Positions 10,539-19,785 of a stretch of DNA of 64,000 bases are shown one piece after another. The notes under the pieces were generated by a model. That model did not search any database, was not told where the DNA came from, and was given only the letters and a program-made list of their open reading frames with translations. Both the position numbers and the translations under genes were made by a program. Every line of letters starts with the position of its first letter. Within the stretch, counting starts at the first letter, position 1. The DNA lies in the NCBI RefSeq assembly GCF_048268305.1, contig NZ_JBLWVT010000009.1, forward strand, positions 1-64,000, in the 5' to 3' direction. The DNA is from Pseudodonghicola sp048268305. GTDB taxonomy: Bacteria; Pseudomonadota; Alphaproteobacteria; Rhodobacterales; Rhodobacteraceae.

Positions 10539-11969
10539 GTGACCGAAACCAATCCTGCCCCCAGCCTCTACTCCGCCAGGGAGCCGATCTTTCCCCGTCG
10601 CGTTTCAGGTAAGTTCCGCAGCCTGAAATGGGTGCTTTTGGCCCTGATGCTGGGCATCTACTACATCACCCCCTGGATCCGCTGGGATCGTGGTCCGGCG
10701 CTGCCGGATCAGGCGGTGCTGCTCGATCTGGCGAACCGGCGGTTCTATTTCTTCTGGATCGAGATCTGGCCGCACGAGTTCTATTTCGTGGCGGGCCTGC
10801 TGATCATGGCGGGGCTTGGGCTGTTCCTGTTCACCTCCGCTCTGGGCCGGGTCTGGTGCGGCTATGCCTGCCCGCAGACGGTCTGGACCGACCTTTTCAT
10901 CCTGGTCGAGCGCTGGGTCGAAGGCGACCGCAACGCGCGGTTGCGGCTGCATCGGCAGAAAAAGCTCGATTTCCACAAGGTTCGGCTGCGGCTGACCAAA
11001 TGGGTCATCTGGCTCCTGATCGGCCTCGCCACCGGTGGCGCCTGGGTGTTCTATTTCGCCGATGCGCCGACGCTGCTGCATGATCTGGTCACCGGCCAGG
11101 CGCATCCGGTGGCCTATTCGACCCTGCTGGTGCTGACCTTCACCACCTTCTTCTTCGGCGGGTTCGCGCGCGAACAGATTTGCATCTATGCCTGTCCCTG
11201 GCCGCGCATCCAGGCGGCGATGATGGACGAAGACACCCTGGTGGTCGGCTATCGGGAATGGCGGGGCGAGCCGCGCGGCAAGCACCGCAAGGCCGAGGGG
11301 GCGGAAGAACTGGGGGATTGCATCGACTGCAACGCCTGCGTCAACGTCTGCCCGATGGGGATCGACATTCGCGATGGTCAGCAATTGGCCTGCATCACCT
11401 GCGCGCTCTGCATTGATGCCTGTGACGACGTCATGGCCAAGCTCGGCAAGCCGCGCGGGCTGATCGACTATATGGCGCTCAGCGACGAGGCGAACGAACG
11501 GTCCGGCCAGCCGCCGCGCAGCGTCTGGAAACACATTCTGCGGCCGCGCACCATTCTCTATACCGCGCTCTGGTCGCTGGTGGGCTTCGGCCTGATGTTC
11601 GCGCTGTTCATCCGGCCCGACATCGACCTCACGGTCGCCCCGGTGCGCAATCCGACCTTTGTGACCCTGTCCGACGGCACCATTCGCAATACCTATGACA
11701 TGCGGCTGCGCAACAAGCATGGCGAACCGCGAAATTTCAAACTGACGGTGGTGGGCGATCCGCTGATGAAGATCCAACTCGAGGGTGTCGATGGCAACGA
11801 AGTCCAGGTGCCCGCGGATACGGCCTATCTGCAGCGGGTCTATGTGACCGCGCCGAAGGAGACCGGCCCCGCGGCGGTCGAGGCGACGCCCCTGCGCTTC
11901 TGGGTCGAGGATGTGGCAAGTGGCGAGCGGGCGCATAAGGACAGCACCTTCAATGGCAGGGGGAAATAG
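10539..11969 (+). CDS. ccoG: cbb3 oxidase accessory iron-sulfur protein CcoG (RdxA/RdxB/FixG)
   Basis: About 476 residues: several membrane helices in the N-terminal half (with cysteine-containing WCGYACP and CIYACPWP segments), two 4Fe-4S ferredoxin motifs (CIDCNACVNVCP and CITCALCIDAC), and a C-terminal periplasmic immunoglobulin-like domain. CcoG has been implicated in copper reduction during cbb3 assembly. The GTG at 10539 is preferred over the in-frame ATG at 10494. It has GGAG 7 bases upstream and sits at the right distance from the FNR box. First gene of ccoGHIS. Confidence 0.95.
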   Translation: MTETNPAPSLYSAREPIFPRRVSGKFRSLKWVLLALMLGIYYITPWIRWDRGPALPDQAVLLDLANRRFYFFWIEIWPHEFYFVAGLLIMAGLGLFLFTSALGRVWCGYACPQTVWTDLFILVERWVEGDRNARLRLHRQKKLDFHKVRLRLTKWVIWLLIGLATGGAWVFYFADAPTLLHDLVTGQAHPVAYSTLLVLTFTTFFFGGFAREQICIYACPWPRIQAAMMDEDTLVVGYREWRGEPRGKHRKAEGAEELGDCIDCNACVNVCPMGIDIRDGQQLACITCALCIDACDDVMAKLGKPRGLIDYMALSDEANERSGQPPRSVWKHILRPRTILYTALWSLVGFGLMFALFIRPDIDLTVAPVRNPTFVTLSDGTIRNTYDMRLRNKHGEPRNFKLTVVGDPLMKIQLEGVDGNEVQVPADTAYLQRVYVTAPKETGPAAVEATPLRFWVEDVASGERAHKDSTFNGRGK

Positions 11970-11972
11970 GTC

Positions 11973-12431
11973 GTGGCAGAGCGTGAACTCACTGGCCGTC
12001 ATGTGCTGATGATCTTCGTCGGCGCCTTCACGGTGATCATCGGGGTGAATATCGCGCTGGCCTATAACGCCGTACGCACCTTTCCGGGGCTCGAGGTCAA
12101 GAACTCCTATGTCGCCAGTCAGGAGTTCAACACCCGCCGCGCCGCGCAGGAGGCCTTGGGGTGGAGGGTCGATCTGCGCCATACCGGCGGGTTGGTGATC
12201 ATGGCCATCCGCGACGCCGCCGGCGCCCCGGTCCGGGTCGCGGGGATGGAGGCCACGATCGGCCGCGCCACCGAGCGGCAGGACGATTTCGTCCCGGCCT
12301 TCGAATTCGACGGTCAGGCCTATGTCGCGCCGGCGGAACTGCGCCCCGGCAAATGGGATCTGCGGCTGAAGGCGCTGGCCCAGGATGGCACTGAATTCAC
12401 CCAGCGTTTGGTCTTTCATGTGAACGAATAG
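11973..12431 (+). CDS. ccoH: cbb3 oxidase assembly protein CcoH (FixH)
   Basis: A 152-residue protein with one N-terminal membrane helix (about residues 9-32) and a periplasmic FixH domain. It begins with GTG, 3 bases after the ccoG stop. FixH proteins act in assembly of the cbb3 oxidase with the copper ATPase encoded next. Identification rests on family signature and fixed operon position. Confidence 0.93.
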   Translation: MAERELTGRHVLMIFVGAFTVIIGVNIALAYNAVRTFPGLEVKNSYVASQEFNTRRAAQEALGWRVDLRHTGGLVIMAIRDAAGAPVRVAGMEATIGRATERQDDFVPAFEFDGQAYVAPAELRPGKWDLRLKALAQDGTEFTQRLVFHVNE

Positions 12432-12539
12432 GATGTGCGGGTCGCGTTTCTCTGATGTGGGGGGCTGCCCCCGCCGGACCACCGTCACGGGGCGGCGGGC
12501 AGCAGGCATGTCGCTCCGTCCGAACCCGGTGGTGACCCG

Positions 12540-14720
12540 ATGACGGCAGAGCTTCGCCCGCCCTCGGCCGCGGCCTGTCCCGGCTGTCTCGCCACCCCGG
12601 TGCAGCCGGTGGAAGAGGCGCCGAAAGACGCCCGTATCGCGCTGTCGCTGCCCGGCGTTCATTGTCAGGTCTGCATCACCACGGTCGAACATGCGTTGAA
12701 CGCGCTGCCCGGGGTGCATTCCGCCCGGGTCAACCTGACCCTGAAACGCGCGCTGGTCGAGGCCGACCCGCAACTGCGCGCGGCTGATCTGATCCCGGTG
12801 CTGGAAGGTGTCGGATACGAGGCGCATGAACTCGATCCCGGCGCCCTGCAGGCGACCCAAAGCGATCGCGCGGGCCGCGATCTGCTGATGCGGCTGGCGG
12901 TGGCGGGCTTCGCCTCGATGAACGTGATGCTGCTTTCGGTCTCGGTCTGGTCCGGGGCGACCGATGCGACACGCGACATGTTCCACTGGATCTCGGCCGC
13001 GATCACCCTGCCGGCGATCGCCTTCGCCGCGAAACCCTTCTTCATGAACGCCTGGAACGCGCTGCGGGTTGGCCGGCTGAACATGGATGTGCCGATCGTG
13101 CTGGCCATCGTCCTGGCGCTGGTCACCTCGATCTGGGAAACCTCGCTGTCCGGCGAGCACGCCTATTTCGACGCGGCCCTGACGCTGACCTTCTTCCTGC
13201 TGGCGGGCCGCTATCTCGATTACCGCACCCGCGCCGTCGCCCGGTCGGCGGCCGAGGAGCTTTCGGCGCTGGAGGTGCCCCGGGCCCTGCGGGTGACCGA
13301 GGCGGGCAGCGAAGAGGTGGCCGTCGCCGAGCTGAGGATCGGCGATCTGATCCTGGTACGCCCCGGCGGCCGGATGCCGGTCGATGGCGAGATCACCAAG
13401 GGTTGCTCGGAACTCGACCGTTCGCTGCTGACCGGGGAGACCCTGCCGGTCTTCGCCGAGCCGGGGCTTGTCGTCAGCGCCGGAGAGGTCAACCTGACCG
13501 GTCCGCTGACCATTCGCGCCACCGCGGTCGGCAAGGATACCTCGCTGCACCGGATGGCCGATCTGGTGGCGATCGCGGAATCGGGTCGCTCGCGCTATAC
13601 CTCGCTGGCCGACAGCGCCGCCAAGCTCTATGCGCCGGGGGTGCATATCCTCGCGGCGCTCAGCTTCCTCGGCTGGTATCTCTATTCCTGGGACGTGCGC
13701 ACGGCGCTGAACATCGCCGCCGCCGTGCTGATCATCACCTGCCCCTGCGCGCTGGGGCTTGCGGTGCCGGCGGTCACCACGGCGGCCTCTGGGCGGCTGT
13801 TCCGCAAGGGCATGCTGATCAAGGACGCCACCGCGCTCGAACGTCTGGCGGGGGTCGATACCGTGGTCTTCGACAAGACCGGCACGCTGACCGCGGGCAC
13901 GCCGGAGTTGACCAACCTGCAGGACCACACCAGCGCCGATCTTGCCGTCGCGCTGGCCCTGGCCGAGGCTTCTTCTCATCCGCTGTCGGTGGCGCTGTCC
14001 CGGGCGGCCCGGGCTGCCGGGATCGTCCCGGCCGAGCTGACCGAGCTGACCGAAGTGCCGGGTTATGGCACTCAAGGTCAGTGGCAGGGCCGTCTGGTTC
14101 GTCTGGGCCGCGCCGCCTGGGTTGGTGCGCCGCAGGGCGCCCAGACCGCCGCCTGGCTTTCGGTGGGGCAGGGCGAGGCGCGGCCGTTCCTCTTTTCCGA
14201 CGCGCTGCGTCCCGGCGTGGCCGAGGCGGTGGCGGCGCTGCAGGCGGCGGGCAAGGAGGTTCTGCTGATCTCCGGCGACACCACCCTGGCGGTGGAGGCG
14301 CTGGCGCAACGGCTCGGCATCTCGCGCTGGGTGGCAGAGGCGCTGCCGCAGGACAAGTCGGCCCGCATCGCCCAACTTGCCGAAGAGGGCAAGAAGGTGC
14401 TGATGGTGGGCGACGGGCTGAACGACACCGCCGCGCTCACCGCCGCGCATGTCTCGATCTCGCCCGCCTCGGCGCTCGATGCGGCCCGGGTCGCCTCGGA
14501 CATCGTGCTGTTGGGCCAGGACCTGACCCCGATCGCCGAGGCCTGCGAGGTGGCGCTCAAGGCCACCCGCCGCATCCGCGAGAACTTCCGGATCGCTACC
14601 ATCTATAACATCATCGCGGTACCGCTGGCGGTGGCCGGGCTTGCCACGCCTCTGATGGCGGCGCTGGCGATGTCCTCCTCCTCGATCACCGTGTCGCTCA
14701 ACGCGCTGAGGCTGAGGTAA
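12540..14720 (+). CDS. ccoI: Copper-exporting P-type ATPase CcoI (FixI)
   Basis: A 726-residue P1B-ATPase that supplies copper for the CuB site of cbb3 oxidase. It has an N-terminal CPGC pair (Cys13, Cys16), a heavy-metal-associated domain with CQVC (Cys42, Cys45), the actuator TGE (298-300), the transmembrane CPC motif (401-403) and the phosphorylation motif DKTGT (445-449). A GDGLND hinge lies near the C-terminal end of the catalytic domain. It is 108 bp downstream of ccoH; an imperfect inverted repeat (arms at 12464-12470 and 12497-12503) lies in that gap. ccoS follows after 4 bases. Confidence 0.96.
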   Translation: MTAELRPPSAAACPGCLATPVQPVEEAPKDARIALSLPGVHCQVCITTVEHALNALPGVHSARVNLTLKRALVEADPQLRAADLIPVLEGVGYEAHELDPGALQATQSDRAGRDLLMRLAVAGFASMNVMLLSVSVWSGATDATRDMFHWISAAITLPAIAFAAKPFFMNAWNALRVGRLNMDVPIVLAIVLALVTSIWETSLSGEHAYFDAALTLTFFLLAGRYLDYRTRAVARSAAEELSALEVPRALRVTEAGSEEVAVAELRIGDLILVRPGGRMPVDGEITKGCSELDRSLLTGETLPVFAEPGLVVSAGEVNLTGPLTIRATAVGKDTSLHRMADLVAIAESGRSRYTSLADSAAKLYAPGVHILAALSFLGWYLYSWDVRTALNIAAAVLIITCPCALGLAVPAVTTAASGRLFRKGMLIKDATALERLAGVDTVVFDKTGTLTAGTPELTNLQDHTSADLAVALALAEASSHPLSVALSRAARAAGIVPAELTELTEVPGYGTQGQWQGRLVRLGRAAWVGAPQGAQTAAWLSVGQGEARPFLFSDALRPGVAEAVAALQAAGKEVLLISGDTTLAVEALAQRLGISRWVAEALPQDKSARIAQLAEEGKKVLMVGDGLNDTAALTAAHVSISPASALDAARVASDIVLLGQDLTPIAEACEVALKATRRIRENFRIATIYNIIAVPLAVAGLATPLMAALAMSSSSITVSLNALRLR

Positions 14721-14724
14721 CCCG

Positions 14725-14883
14725 ATGGATGTGCTGGTCTTCCTGATCCCGATTTCGCTGTTTCTGGGCGGCATCGGCTTGTTCGCCTTCATCTATACGG
14801 TCAAATCGGGCCAATATGATGATCCGGAAGGCGACAGCCAGCGTATCCTCAGCGATGAATGGGACGATCATCCCAAGCCCTGA
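14725..14883 (+). CDS. ccoS: cbb3 oxidase maturation protein CcoS (FixS)
   Basis: A 52-residue protein with a single membrane helix (residues about 4-25) and an acidic tail rich in Asp and Glu, the usual CcoS form (V-x-S-GQYDD-x-E segment after the helix). It begins 4 bases after ccoI and closes the ccoGHIS operon. CcoS is needed for cofactor insertion into cbb3 oxidase in Rhodobacter. Confidence 0.93.
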   Translation: MDVLVFLIPISLFLGGIGLFAFIYTVKSGQYDDPEGDSQRILSDEWDDHPKP

Positions 14884-14898
14884 GAGCTTTTCCTGGCG

Positions 14899-14950
14899 CC
14901 TTTTTCTAGCTTCAAATATCCCCGCCGGAGGCACGCCCCGAAGGGGCGTC
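14899..14950 (+). repeat. Dispersed intergenic repeat, copy A
   Basis: A T-rich tract, then CTAGCTTCAAATATCCCCGC, then a hairpin (ACGCCCC GAA GGGGCGT, 14933-14949). The same unit recurs inverted at 27892-27946. It sits between the convergent ccoS and DD-carboxypeptidase genes, so it may act in 3'-end formation. Confidence 0.75.
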
Positions 14951-14989
14951 CGGTTTCGATCCCCACCTACGGTTTCTTTGGCTAGGCCC

Positions 14990-15020
14990 AAAAGAAAAAG
15001 GGAGCGGTTCTTCCGCTCCC
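14990..15020 (-). terminator. Terminator of the DD-carboxypeptidase gene
   Basis: An 8-bp stem (15000-15007 with 15013-15020), loop of 5, followed on the minus strand by TTTTTCTTTT. Classic Rho-independent form. Confidence 0.9.
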
Positions 15021-15048
15021 TCTCGACACTCCGGGTCTTGTCGGACGA

Positions 15049-16509
15049 TCAGCTCGGACCGATCAGGTTGCAGGTGACATTGCGTGCCTTCAGCCGGCGG
15101 CAGGCCATATCCGCCTTGCCTTCGGTCATGCCGAGAAAATTCGCGTCGAAGCCGCGCGGTCCGTTCACCACCTTGCGAACGGTGCCATCGAGGGTTTCCA
15201 TCTCGGACAGCGCGGTACGCAGCAGCACCTTTTCGGCGTCATAGCGGTTGGTATAGCGGCCGACGTTGATGCCCCAGTGCCGATCGCCCGAGCCCGAGAC
15301 GCGGCTGACGACCTCAAGCTCTTCCGGCTGTTGCTCCGCCTCGGCCCTGGCCGCGATCAGCTCGTTGCGCAGGGCACCCGGGCGCATTTCGGGGCGTGGC
15401 GCCTGGGCCGGGGCCTCGCCATCCGAAGAGCTCAGGATCGCTTCGGCCACGGCGGCGGCGATGATATCGGCATCCGGCGCGGTATCGGCGCGGGCCACCA
15501 GTTCGGTATCGCCCGAGGCGTTGGCGCTTCCCGGGCGGGGCATCGGGCGCAGGCTGGCCACCACCGTGCCTGCGACACGGACGGTCTTGCCGGCGGGAAT
15601 GCTCTCCTTGTCGCTGTCGCCACCGGCATAGGCAGGGGGGGCCGGCTTGCGCAGCGGCGCCGAGTTCGGCGCATCGCGGAAGCCGAGATCCAGAAGCTGG
15701 GCCACCTTGGCATTGCGCGCGCTGGAGGATTTGCCGCCGAAGACGGTGGCGATGATCCGAGTGTCACCACGCTGGGCCGAGGCCACCAGATTGAATCCGG
15801 CTGCCTGGGTATAGCCGGTCTTGATGCCGTCGGCGCCGGAATAGCTGTCGAGAATCCGGTTGTGCGAGGTCACCGTCTTGATGCCGGCATTGGTGCTGCG
15901 CCGCGAGAACAGATTGTAATATTCGGGATAATCATAGAGCAGATGCCGCCCCAGGATCGTCATGTCATGGGCGGAGGACAGATGCCCCGATTCGGTCAGC
16001 CCATGGGCGTTCTTGAAGGTGCTGTTCTTCATCCCCAGCGCCCGGGCGGTCCGGGTCATCCGCTGGGCGAAGGCCGGTTCCGACCCGCCGATCGCCTCGG
16101 CGATGGCGGTGGCCGCGTCATTGGCCGATTTCACCGCTGCGGCGCGGACCAGATAGCGCAGGGCGATCTGTTGCCCTGCCTTCAGGCCCAGGCTCGACGG
16201 CGGCTCCGAAGCGGCGTGTTTCGAGACGCGGACCATCGTGTCCAAGCTGATCTCGCCGTTCCGCACCGCTTCGAAAGTGACATAGAGCGTCATCATCTTG
16301 GTCAGCGAGGCGGGGTGAAGCGGGGTGTCGGCATTCCGGGCAAACAGGACTTGCCCGGTGCGGGCATCCATCACCATTTCGGCCGAGGGTACGGCGCGGG
16401 CCGTACCGGGGCTGAGCATAATCAGAAGGGCGCCGCAAAGCGCCGCCATGAGGAGTGCGGAGATGAGATTCAGCCCTGACCGGGCCAACCGAATACGCCG
16501 GACCTGCAC
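15049..16509 (-). CDS. D-alanyl-D-alanine carboxypeptidase with C-terminal SPOR domain
   Basis: A 486-residue penicillin-binding protein (peptidase S11, DacF/DacC-like) trimming the terminal D-alanine of peptidoglycan stem peptides. A signal/anchor segment (residues about 13-38) ends at an ALA-rich cleavage region (TARA). All three active-site motifs are present: SLTK (Ser68, Lys71), SAN (128-130) and KTG (230-232). A variable, Ala/Pro-rich linker (about 290-400) leads to a SPOR-type domain at the C-terminus (about 405-486), which binds denuded glycan at the septum. A T-rich terminator follows. Confidence 0.93.
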   Translation of the reverse strand: MQVRRIRLARSGLNLISALLMAALCGALLIMLSPGTARAVPSAEMVMDARTGQVLFARNADTPLHPASLTKMMTLYVTFEAVRNGEISLDTMVRVSKHAASEPPSSLGLKAGQQIALRYLVRAAAVKSANDAATAIAEAIGGSEPAFAQRMTRTARALGMKNSTFKNAHGLTESGHLSSAHDMTILGRHLLYDYPEYYNLFSRRSTNAGIKTVTSHNRILDSYSGADGIKTGYTQAAGFNLVASAQRGDTRIIATVFGGKSSSARNAKVAQLLDLGFRDAPNSAPLRKPAPPAYAGGDSDKESIPAGKTVRVAGTVVASLRPMPRPGSANASGDTELVARADTAPDADIIAAAVAEAILSSSDGEAPAQAPRPEMRPGALRNELIAARAEAEQQPEELEVVSRVSGSGDRHWGINVGRYTNRYDAEKVLLRTALSEMETLDGTVRKVVNGPRGFDANFLGMTEGKADMACRRLKARNVTCNLIGPS

Positions 16510-16730
16510 GATATTGCCTCTGTCTGCCTCGTCGGGCTCGGCTGGTTCCGACCCCGTATTGTGGATTTTCTTTCGGTCAGGCTAACACAGCAAATAGTCA
16601 AAATAAACCCGGAGGTTGCGGGGGCATGTTAAATTGCTGCTCCGGCGGATTTCAACATCTTGGGGGGGATGGTGCCTCAGCCTCAACACCGGCCATGAGG
16701 GCATTTCGACTGGGCGAAGACCCGCTCAGT

Positions 16731-16769
16731 TTTATTCAATCTGTGCCGATAATTTATTCAATCTGTGCC
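16731..16769. repeat. 22-bp tandem duplication at the end of the HAD gene
   Basis: The 17-mer TTTATTCAATCTGTGCC occurs at 16731-16747 and again at 16753-16769. The second copy encodes the last residues (AQIE) and stop of the HAD gene on the minus strand; the first is a duplicate just beyond the stop. Confidence 0.85.
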
Positions 16770-17455
16770 ACGAGATTCGCCAGTTCACCGAGGTCGGCGA
16801 TGCTGTGATAGCGTGGCGAGGCAGCGGGGGCCTCGGCGTGCTCGATCTCCCAGACCAGCCCGTGCGGGACATAGACCCCCCAGCCGCCGGCGGCGATCGT
16901 TGGCACCACGTCCGAGCGCATCGAATTGCCCACCATCATCGCGCGCTCGGCGCCGTCGCCATGGCGGGCGAAGATCCCGGCATAGACCTCCGGCGTCTTT
17001 TCCGAGACGATTTCGACGCCATGGAACAGCTCGCCCAGACCCGATTGCGCCAGCTTGCGTTCCTGATCCATCAGATCGCCCTTGGTGATCAGCACGACCC
17101 GATGGGTCGCCGCCAGGGTCTCGACCGCCTCGCGGGCATGCGGCAACAGTTCGATCGGATAGGCCAGCATCTCCTGCCCGGCGCCAATCAGTTCGCGGAT
17201 CACATTGGCGGGCACGCGGTCCTCGGTCACCTCGAGCGCGGTCTCGATCATCGACAGGACGAATCCCTTCACGCCAAAGCCATAGCGTTGAATATTGCGC
17301 CTTTCGGCGGCCAGAAGTCGCTCCGACAGGTGGTCGGCCTCGGCGAAATCCTTCAAAAGTTCGGTAAATCGAGCCTGGGTCAGGCGGAAAAAGCGTTCAT
17401 TATGCCACAGGGTATCGTCAGCGTCGAAGCCGACCGTCGTCAATTTGCCCGCCAT
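16754..17455 (-). CDS. HAD-superfamily hydrolase
   Basis: A 233-residue haloacid-dehalogenase-type phosphatase. Motif I is FDADDT (nucleophile Asp11, acid Asp13); motif II/III elements include VVLITKGD and the lysine of SEKTPEVY. Such proteins dephosphorylate small metabolites; the substrate is not deducible. The gene is divergent from clpS, and its last codons and stop have been tandemly duplicated (16731-16769). Confidence 0.9.
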   Translation of the reverse strand: MAGKLTTVGFDADDTLWHNERFFRLTQARFTELLKDFAEADHLSERLLAAERRNIQRYGFGVKGFVLSMIETALEVTEDRVPANVIRELIGAGQEMLAYPIELLPHAREAVETLAATHRVVLITKGDLMDQERKLAQSGLGELFHGVEIVSEKTPEVYAGIFARHGDGAERAMMVGNSMRSDVVPTIAAGGWGVYVPHGLVWEIEHAEAPAASPRYHSIADLGELANLVAQIE

Positions 17456-17547
17456 GGCTTGTCTCTCCGCTTACCCTTTTCTAAACCGCCTGGAACGTTA
17501 TATGTAGGGGAACCAGAAATCTCCATACTCCGGATTAGAGCTTCGCG

Positions 17548-17889
17548 ATGCTGCTACAGCCATTGAGGATGTCGGACAAGCAGGATGACGACGGCGAAAC
17601 CTCGATCCTGCTCAAGACCCGGCCCAAGACCCAGCGCCCGCCATTATACAAGGTGCTGCTGTTGAATGATGATTATACGCCGATGGAATTCGTCGTTCAT
17701 GTGCTGGAACGTTTCTTTAACATGACCCACGCTCAGGCCTTCGAGGTGATGCTGACCGTGCACAAGAAAGGTGTCGCCGTCGTGGGAGTCTTTAGCCATG
17801 AGATCGCCGAGACCAAAGTGGGGCAGGTGATGGATTTCGCCCGCCGGCACCAGCATCCGCTGCAGTGCACCATGGAAAAAGAGGAATAG
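17548..17889 (+). CDS. clpS: ATP-dependent Clp protease adaptor ClpS
   Basis: A 113-residue adaptor that hands N-degron substrates to ClpAP. The core PPLYKVLLLNDDYTPMEFVV with the N-end-rule pocket (LNDDYTPMEF) and the HKKG segment are intact. An in-frame ATG at 17569 (MSDKQ) is an alternative start giving 106 residues; neither has a strong ribosome-binding site. Often followed by clpA in relatives, but here a methyltransferase gene follows after 13 bases. Confidence 0.95.
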   Translation: MLLQPLRMSDKQDDDGETSILLKTRPKTQRPPLYKVLLLNDDYTPMEFVVHVLERFFNMTHAQAFEVMLTVHKKGVAVVGVFSHEIAETKVGQVMDFARRHQHPLQCTMEKEE

Positions 17890-17902
17890 GGGCGCCTTGT
17901 CT

Positions 17903-18889
17903 ATGCGTCTCGCACTCGCTGCCGGAGAGGGGGGGCTGGCCCTTCCCGAGACCGGCCCGTTGGTGGTGTTCCATCCCCGCGCCGGCACCGATCTGATGGT
18001 GCTGCCGCGGGATCGCTGCCTGTTGGTGCAACCTTTCCGCCCGGATTACGAGACCTTCGCCACCGCCGGCTGGACGGTCGACTGGCACCTGCCCGCGGGG
18101 CAGCGTTGCGCGGCGGCGCTGGTCTTTGTGCCCCGTGCCAAGCGTCAGGCCCAGGCGCTGATCGCCCAGGCGGCCGCCTGTTGTGACGGGTTGGTGGTGG
18201 TCGATGGCGCCAAGACCGATGGCACCGACAGCCTTTGGCGCGAGGTGCGCAAACGGGTGCCGGTGCTGGGCAGCCTGTCCAAAGCGCATGGGCGGATTTT
18301 CTGGTTCATGGCCGATGCCGAGGCCTTCGCCGATTGGGTCGCACCCGAGGCTCAGGCCATCGAGGGGTTCGTGACGGCGCCGGGGGTCTTCTCCGCCGAC
18401 GGCATCGACCCGGCCTCGCGCCTGCTGGTCGAGAGCCTGCCGCCGCACCTGGGCGCCCATGTGGCCGACCTGGGGGCCGGCTGGGGCTATCTCTCGACCC
18501 ATCTGTTGCAGGACGACCGGCTGAAGTCGCTGGAGGTGGTCGAGGCCGACCGCATCGCGCTGAGCTGCGCCGAACAGAACATCCACGATCCCCGCGCCCG
18601 GTTCCACTGGGCCGATGCCACCCGGTTCAAGCCCGACCAGCCGCTTGACGCGGTGGTGATGAACCCGCCCTTCCATACCGAACGCAGCGCCGATCCCGGT
18701 CTGGGCCAGGCCTTTATCACCGCCGCCGCCCGTATCCTGTCGCCGCGCGGGCAGCTCTGGCTGGTGGCCAACCGCCATCTGCCCTATGAGACCGTTCTGG
18801 CCCGGGCTTTTGTCGAACATCGGGAAGTCGCCGGCGACAACCGGTTCAAGATCCTCCAGGCCGCGCGCCCCGTGCGGTCGCGTGGCTGA
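17903..18889 (+). CDS. Class I SAM methyltransferase, RsmC-like
   Basis: About 328 residues. The N-terminal half is a degenerate methyltransferase-like fold; the C-terminal half has the SAM motif VADLGAGWGYLS and the catalytic VVMNPPFH, characteristic of the RsmC/RlmG guanine-N2 methyltransferases of rRNA. The target could be 16S G1207 by homology, but this is inference. ATG at 17903 is chosen; a TTG at 17897 is in frame two codons upstream. It follows clpS closely. Confidence 0.85.
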   Translation: MRLALAAGEGGLALPETGPLVVFHPRAGTDLMVLPRDRCLLVQPFRPDYETFATAGWTVDWHLPAGQRCAAALVFVPRAKRQAQALIAQAAACCDGLVVVDGAKTDGTDSLWREVRKRVPVLGSLSKAHGRIFWFMADAEAFADWVAPEAQAIEGFVTAPGVFSADGIDPASRLLVESLPPHLGAHVADLGAGWGYLSTHLLQDDRLKSLEVVEADRIALSCAEQNIHDPRARFHWADATRFKPDQPLDAVVMNPPFHTERSADPGLGQAFITAAARILSPRGQLWLVANRHLPYETVLARAFVEHREVAGDNRFKILQAARPVRSRG

Positions 18890-18910
18890 ACGACCTGCAG
18901 GAGAGCACAG

Positions 18911-19714
18911 ATGTCCTTTTCCATCGCTGGCAAGACCGCCATCGTCACCGGCGCCGCCAATGGCATCGGCCTGGCCATTGGCCGGCAGTTCGCCGAGCAG
19001 GGCGCCAATGTGATGTTCGCCGATATCGACGAAGCCGGGTTGGTTGGCGAACTGGGTCACCACGTCGAAGACAGCAACATCCGTTATTTCGTTGGTGATC
19101 TGCGCGAAAAGCTGACCATCGCCAATCTGCTGTCGGCCACCATCGACGCCTTCGACCAGGTCGATGTGCTGGTCAACGGGGCGCGGCAGGTGGTGTCGTC
19201 TGATCCGCTCGATGCGGACGACGATTCCGTGATCGCGCTGCTCAATCAGAACGTGCTGCCGGCGATGCGGCTCAGCCAGCTTGTCGCCCGGCGGATGATC
19301 AAGCAGGCGAAGGAACGCCCCAGTCAGGGCAGCGCCGGGTCGATCATCAACCTCAGCTCGATCGCGGCTCGGCGGACCCATCCCGATCTGATGGCCTATT
19401 CGGTCAGCTCGGCGGCGCTCGATCAGCTCACCCGCTCGCTCGCGGTGGCGTTGGCACCGCATCGGATCCGGGTCAACGCGGTGGCGATCGGCTCGGTGAT
19501 GAGCGCATCGTTGAAAACCACGCTGAAGGACAATCGCGAATATCGCCAGGCGATCGAGGATCACACGCCACTGGCGCGCATCGCCGCGCCCTCGGAACTG
19601 GCCGATACCGCGCAATTCCTGGCCTCGGACGCCTCGGGTTTCATGACCGGGCAGATCCTGACGCTCGACGGCGGGCGGACGCTGCTCGACCCGGTGAGAG
19701 CCCCGGCGCACTGA
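18911..19714 (+). CDS. Short-chain dehydrogenase-like protein without the catalytic lysine
   Basis: A 267-residue SDR-fold protein with the cofactor motif VTGAANGIG (residues 12-20), VNG in place of NNAG (88-90), and the serine of the active site (INLSS, 149-150). The usual YxxxK is YSVSS: Tyr163 is kept but the lysine is Ser167. The C-terminal GQILTLDGG is typical. Loss of the lysine argues against normal dehydrogenase catalysis; it may bind a nucleotide without turning over, or use another mechanism. Placed 21 bp after the methyltransferase and 71 bp before hemF. Confidence 0.85.
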   Translation: MSFSIAGKTAIVTGAANGIGLAIGRQFAEQGANVMFADIDEAGLVGELGHHVEDSNIRYFVGDLREKLTIANLLSATIDAFDQVDVLVNGARQVVSSDPLDADDDSVIALLNQNVLPAMRLSQLVARRMIKQAKERPSQGSAGSIINLSSIAARRTHPDLMAYSVSSAALDQLTRSLAVALAPHRIRVNAVAIGSVMSASLKTTLKDNREYRQAIEDHTPLARIAAPSELADTAQFLASDASGFMTGQILTLDGGRTLLDPVRAPAH

Positions 19715-19785
19715 CACAGGCCCCTTTTCCAGCCTGCCCCCCGGTCCAGGCGGGGCACAGCAAGACATCCATCGGGGACAAGACC

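Noticed and set aside
10605..14792. A 1,395-codon open frame antisense to ccoG, ccoH and ccoI
   Set aside because: Composition is arginine/glutamine-rich shadow sequence, and the opposite strand carries three complete, recognisable genes.
18911..19714. Interpreting the SDR gene as a pseudogene
   Set aside because: The frame is complete, length is normal and the cofactor motif is intact; only the catalytic lysine is replaced.
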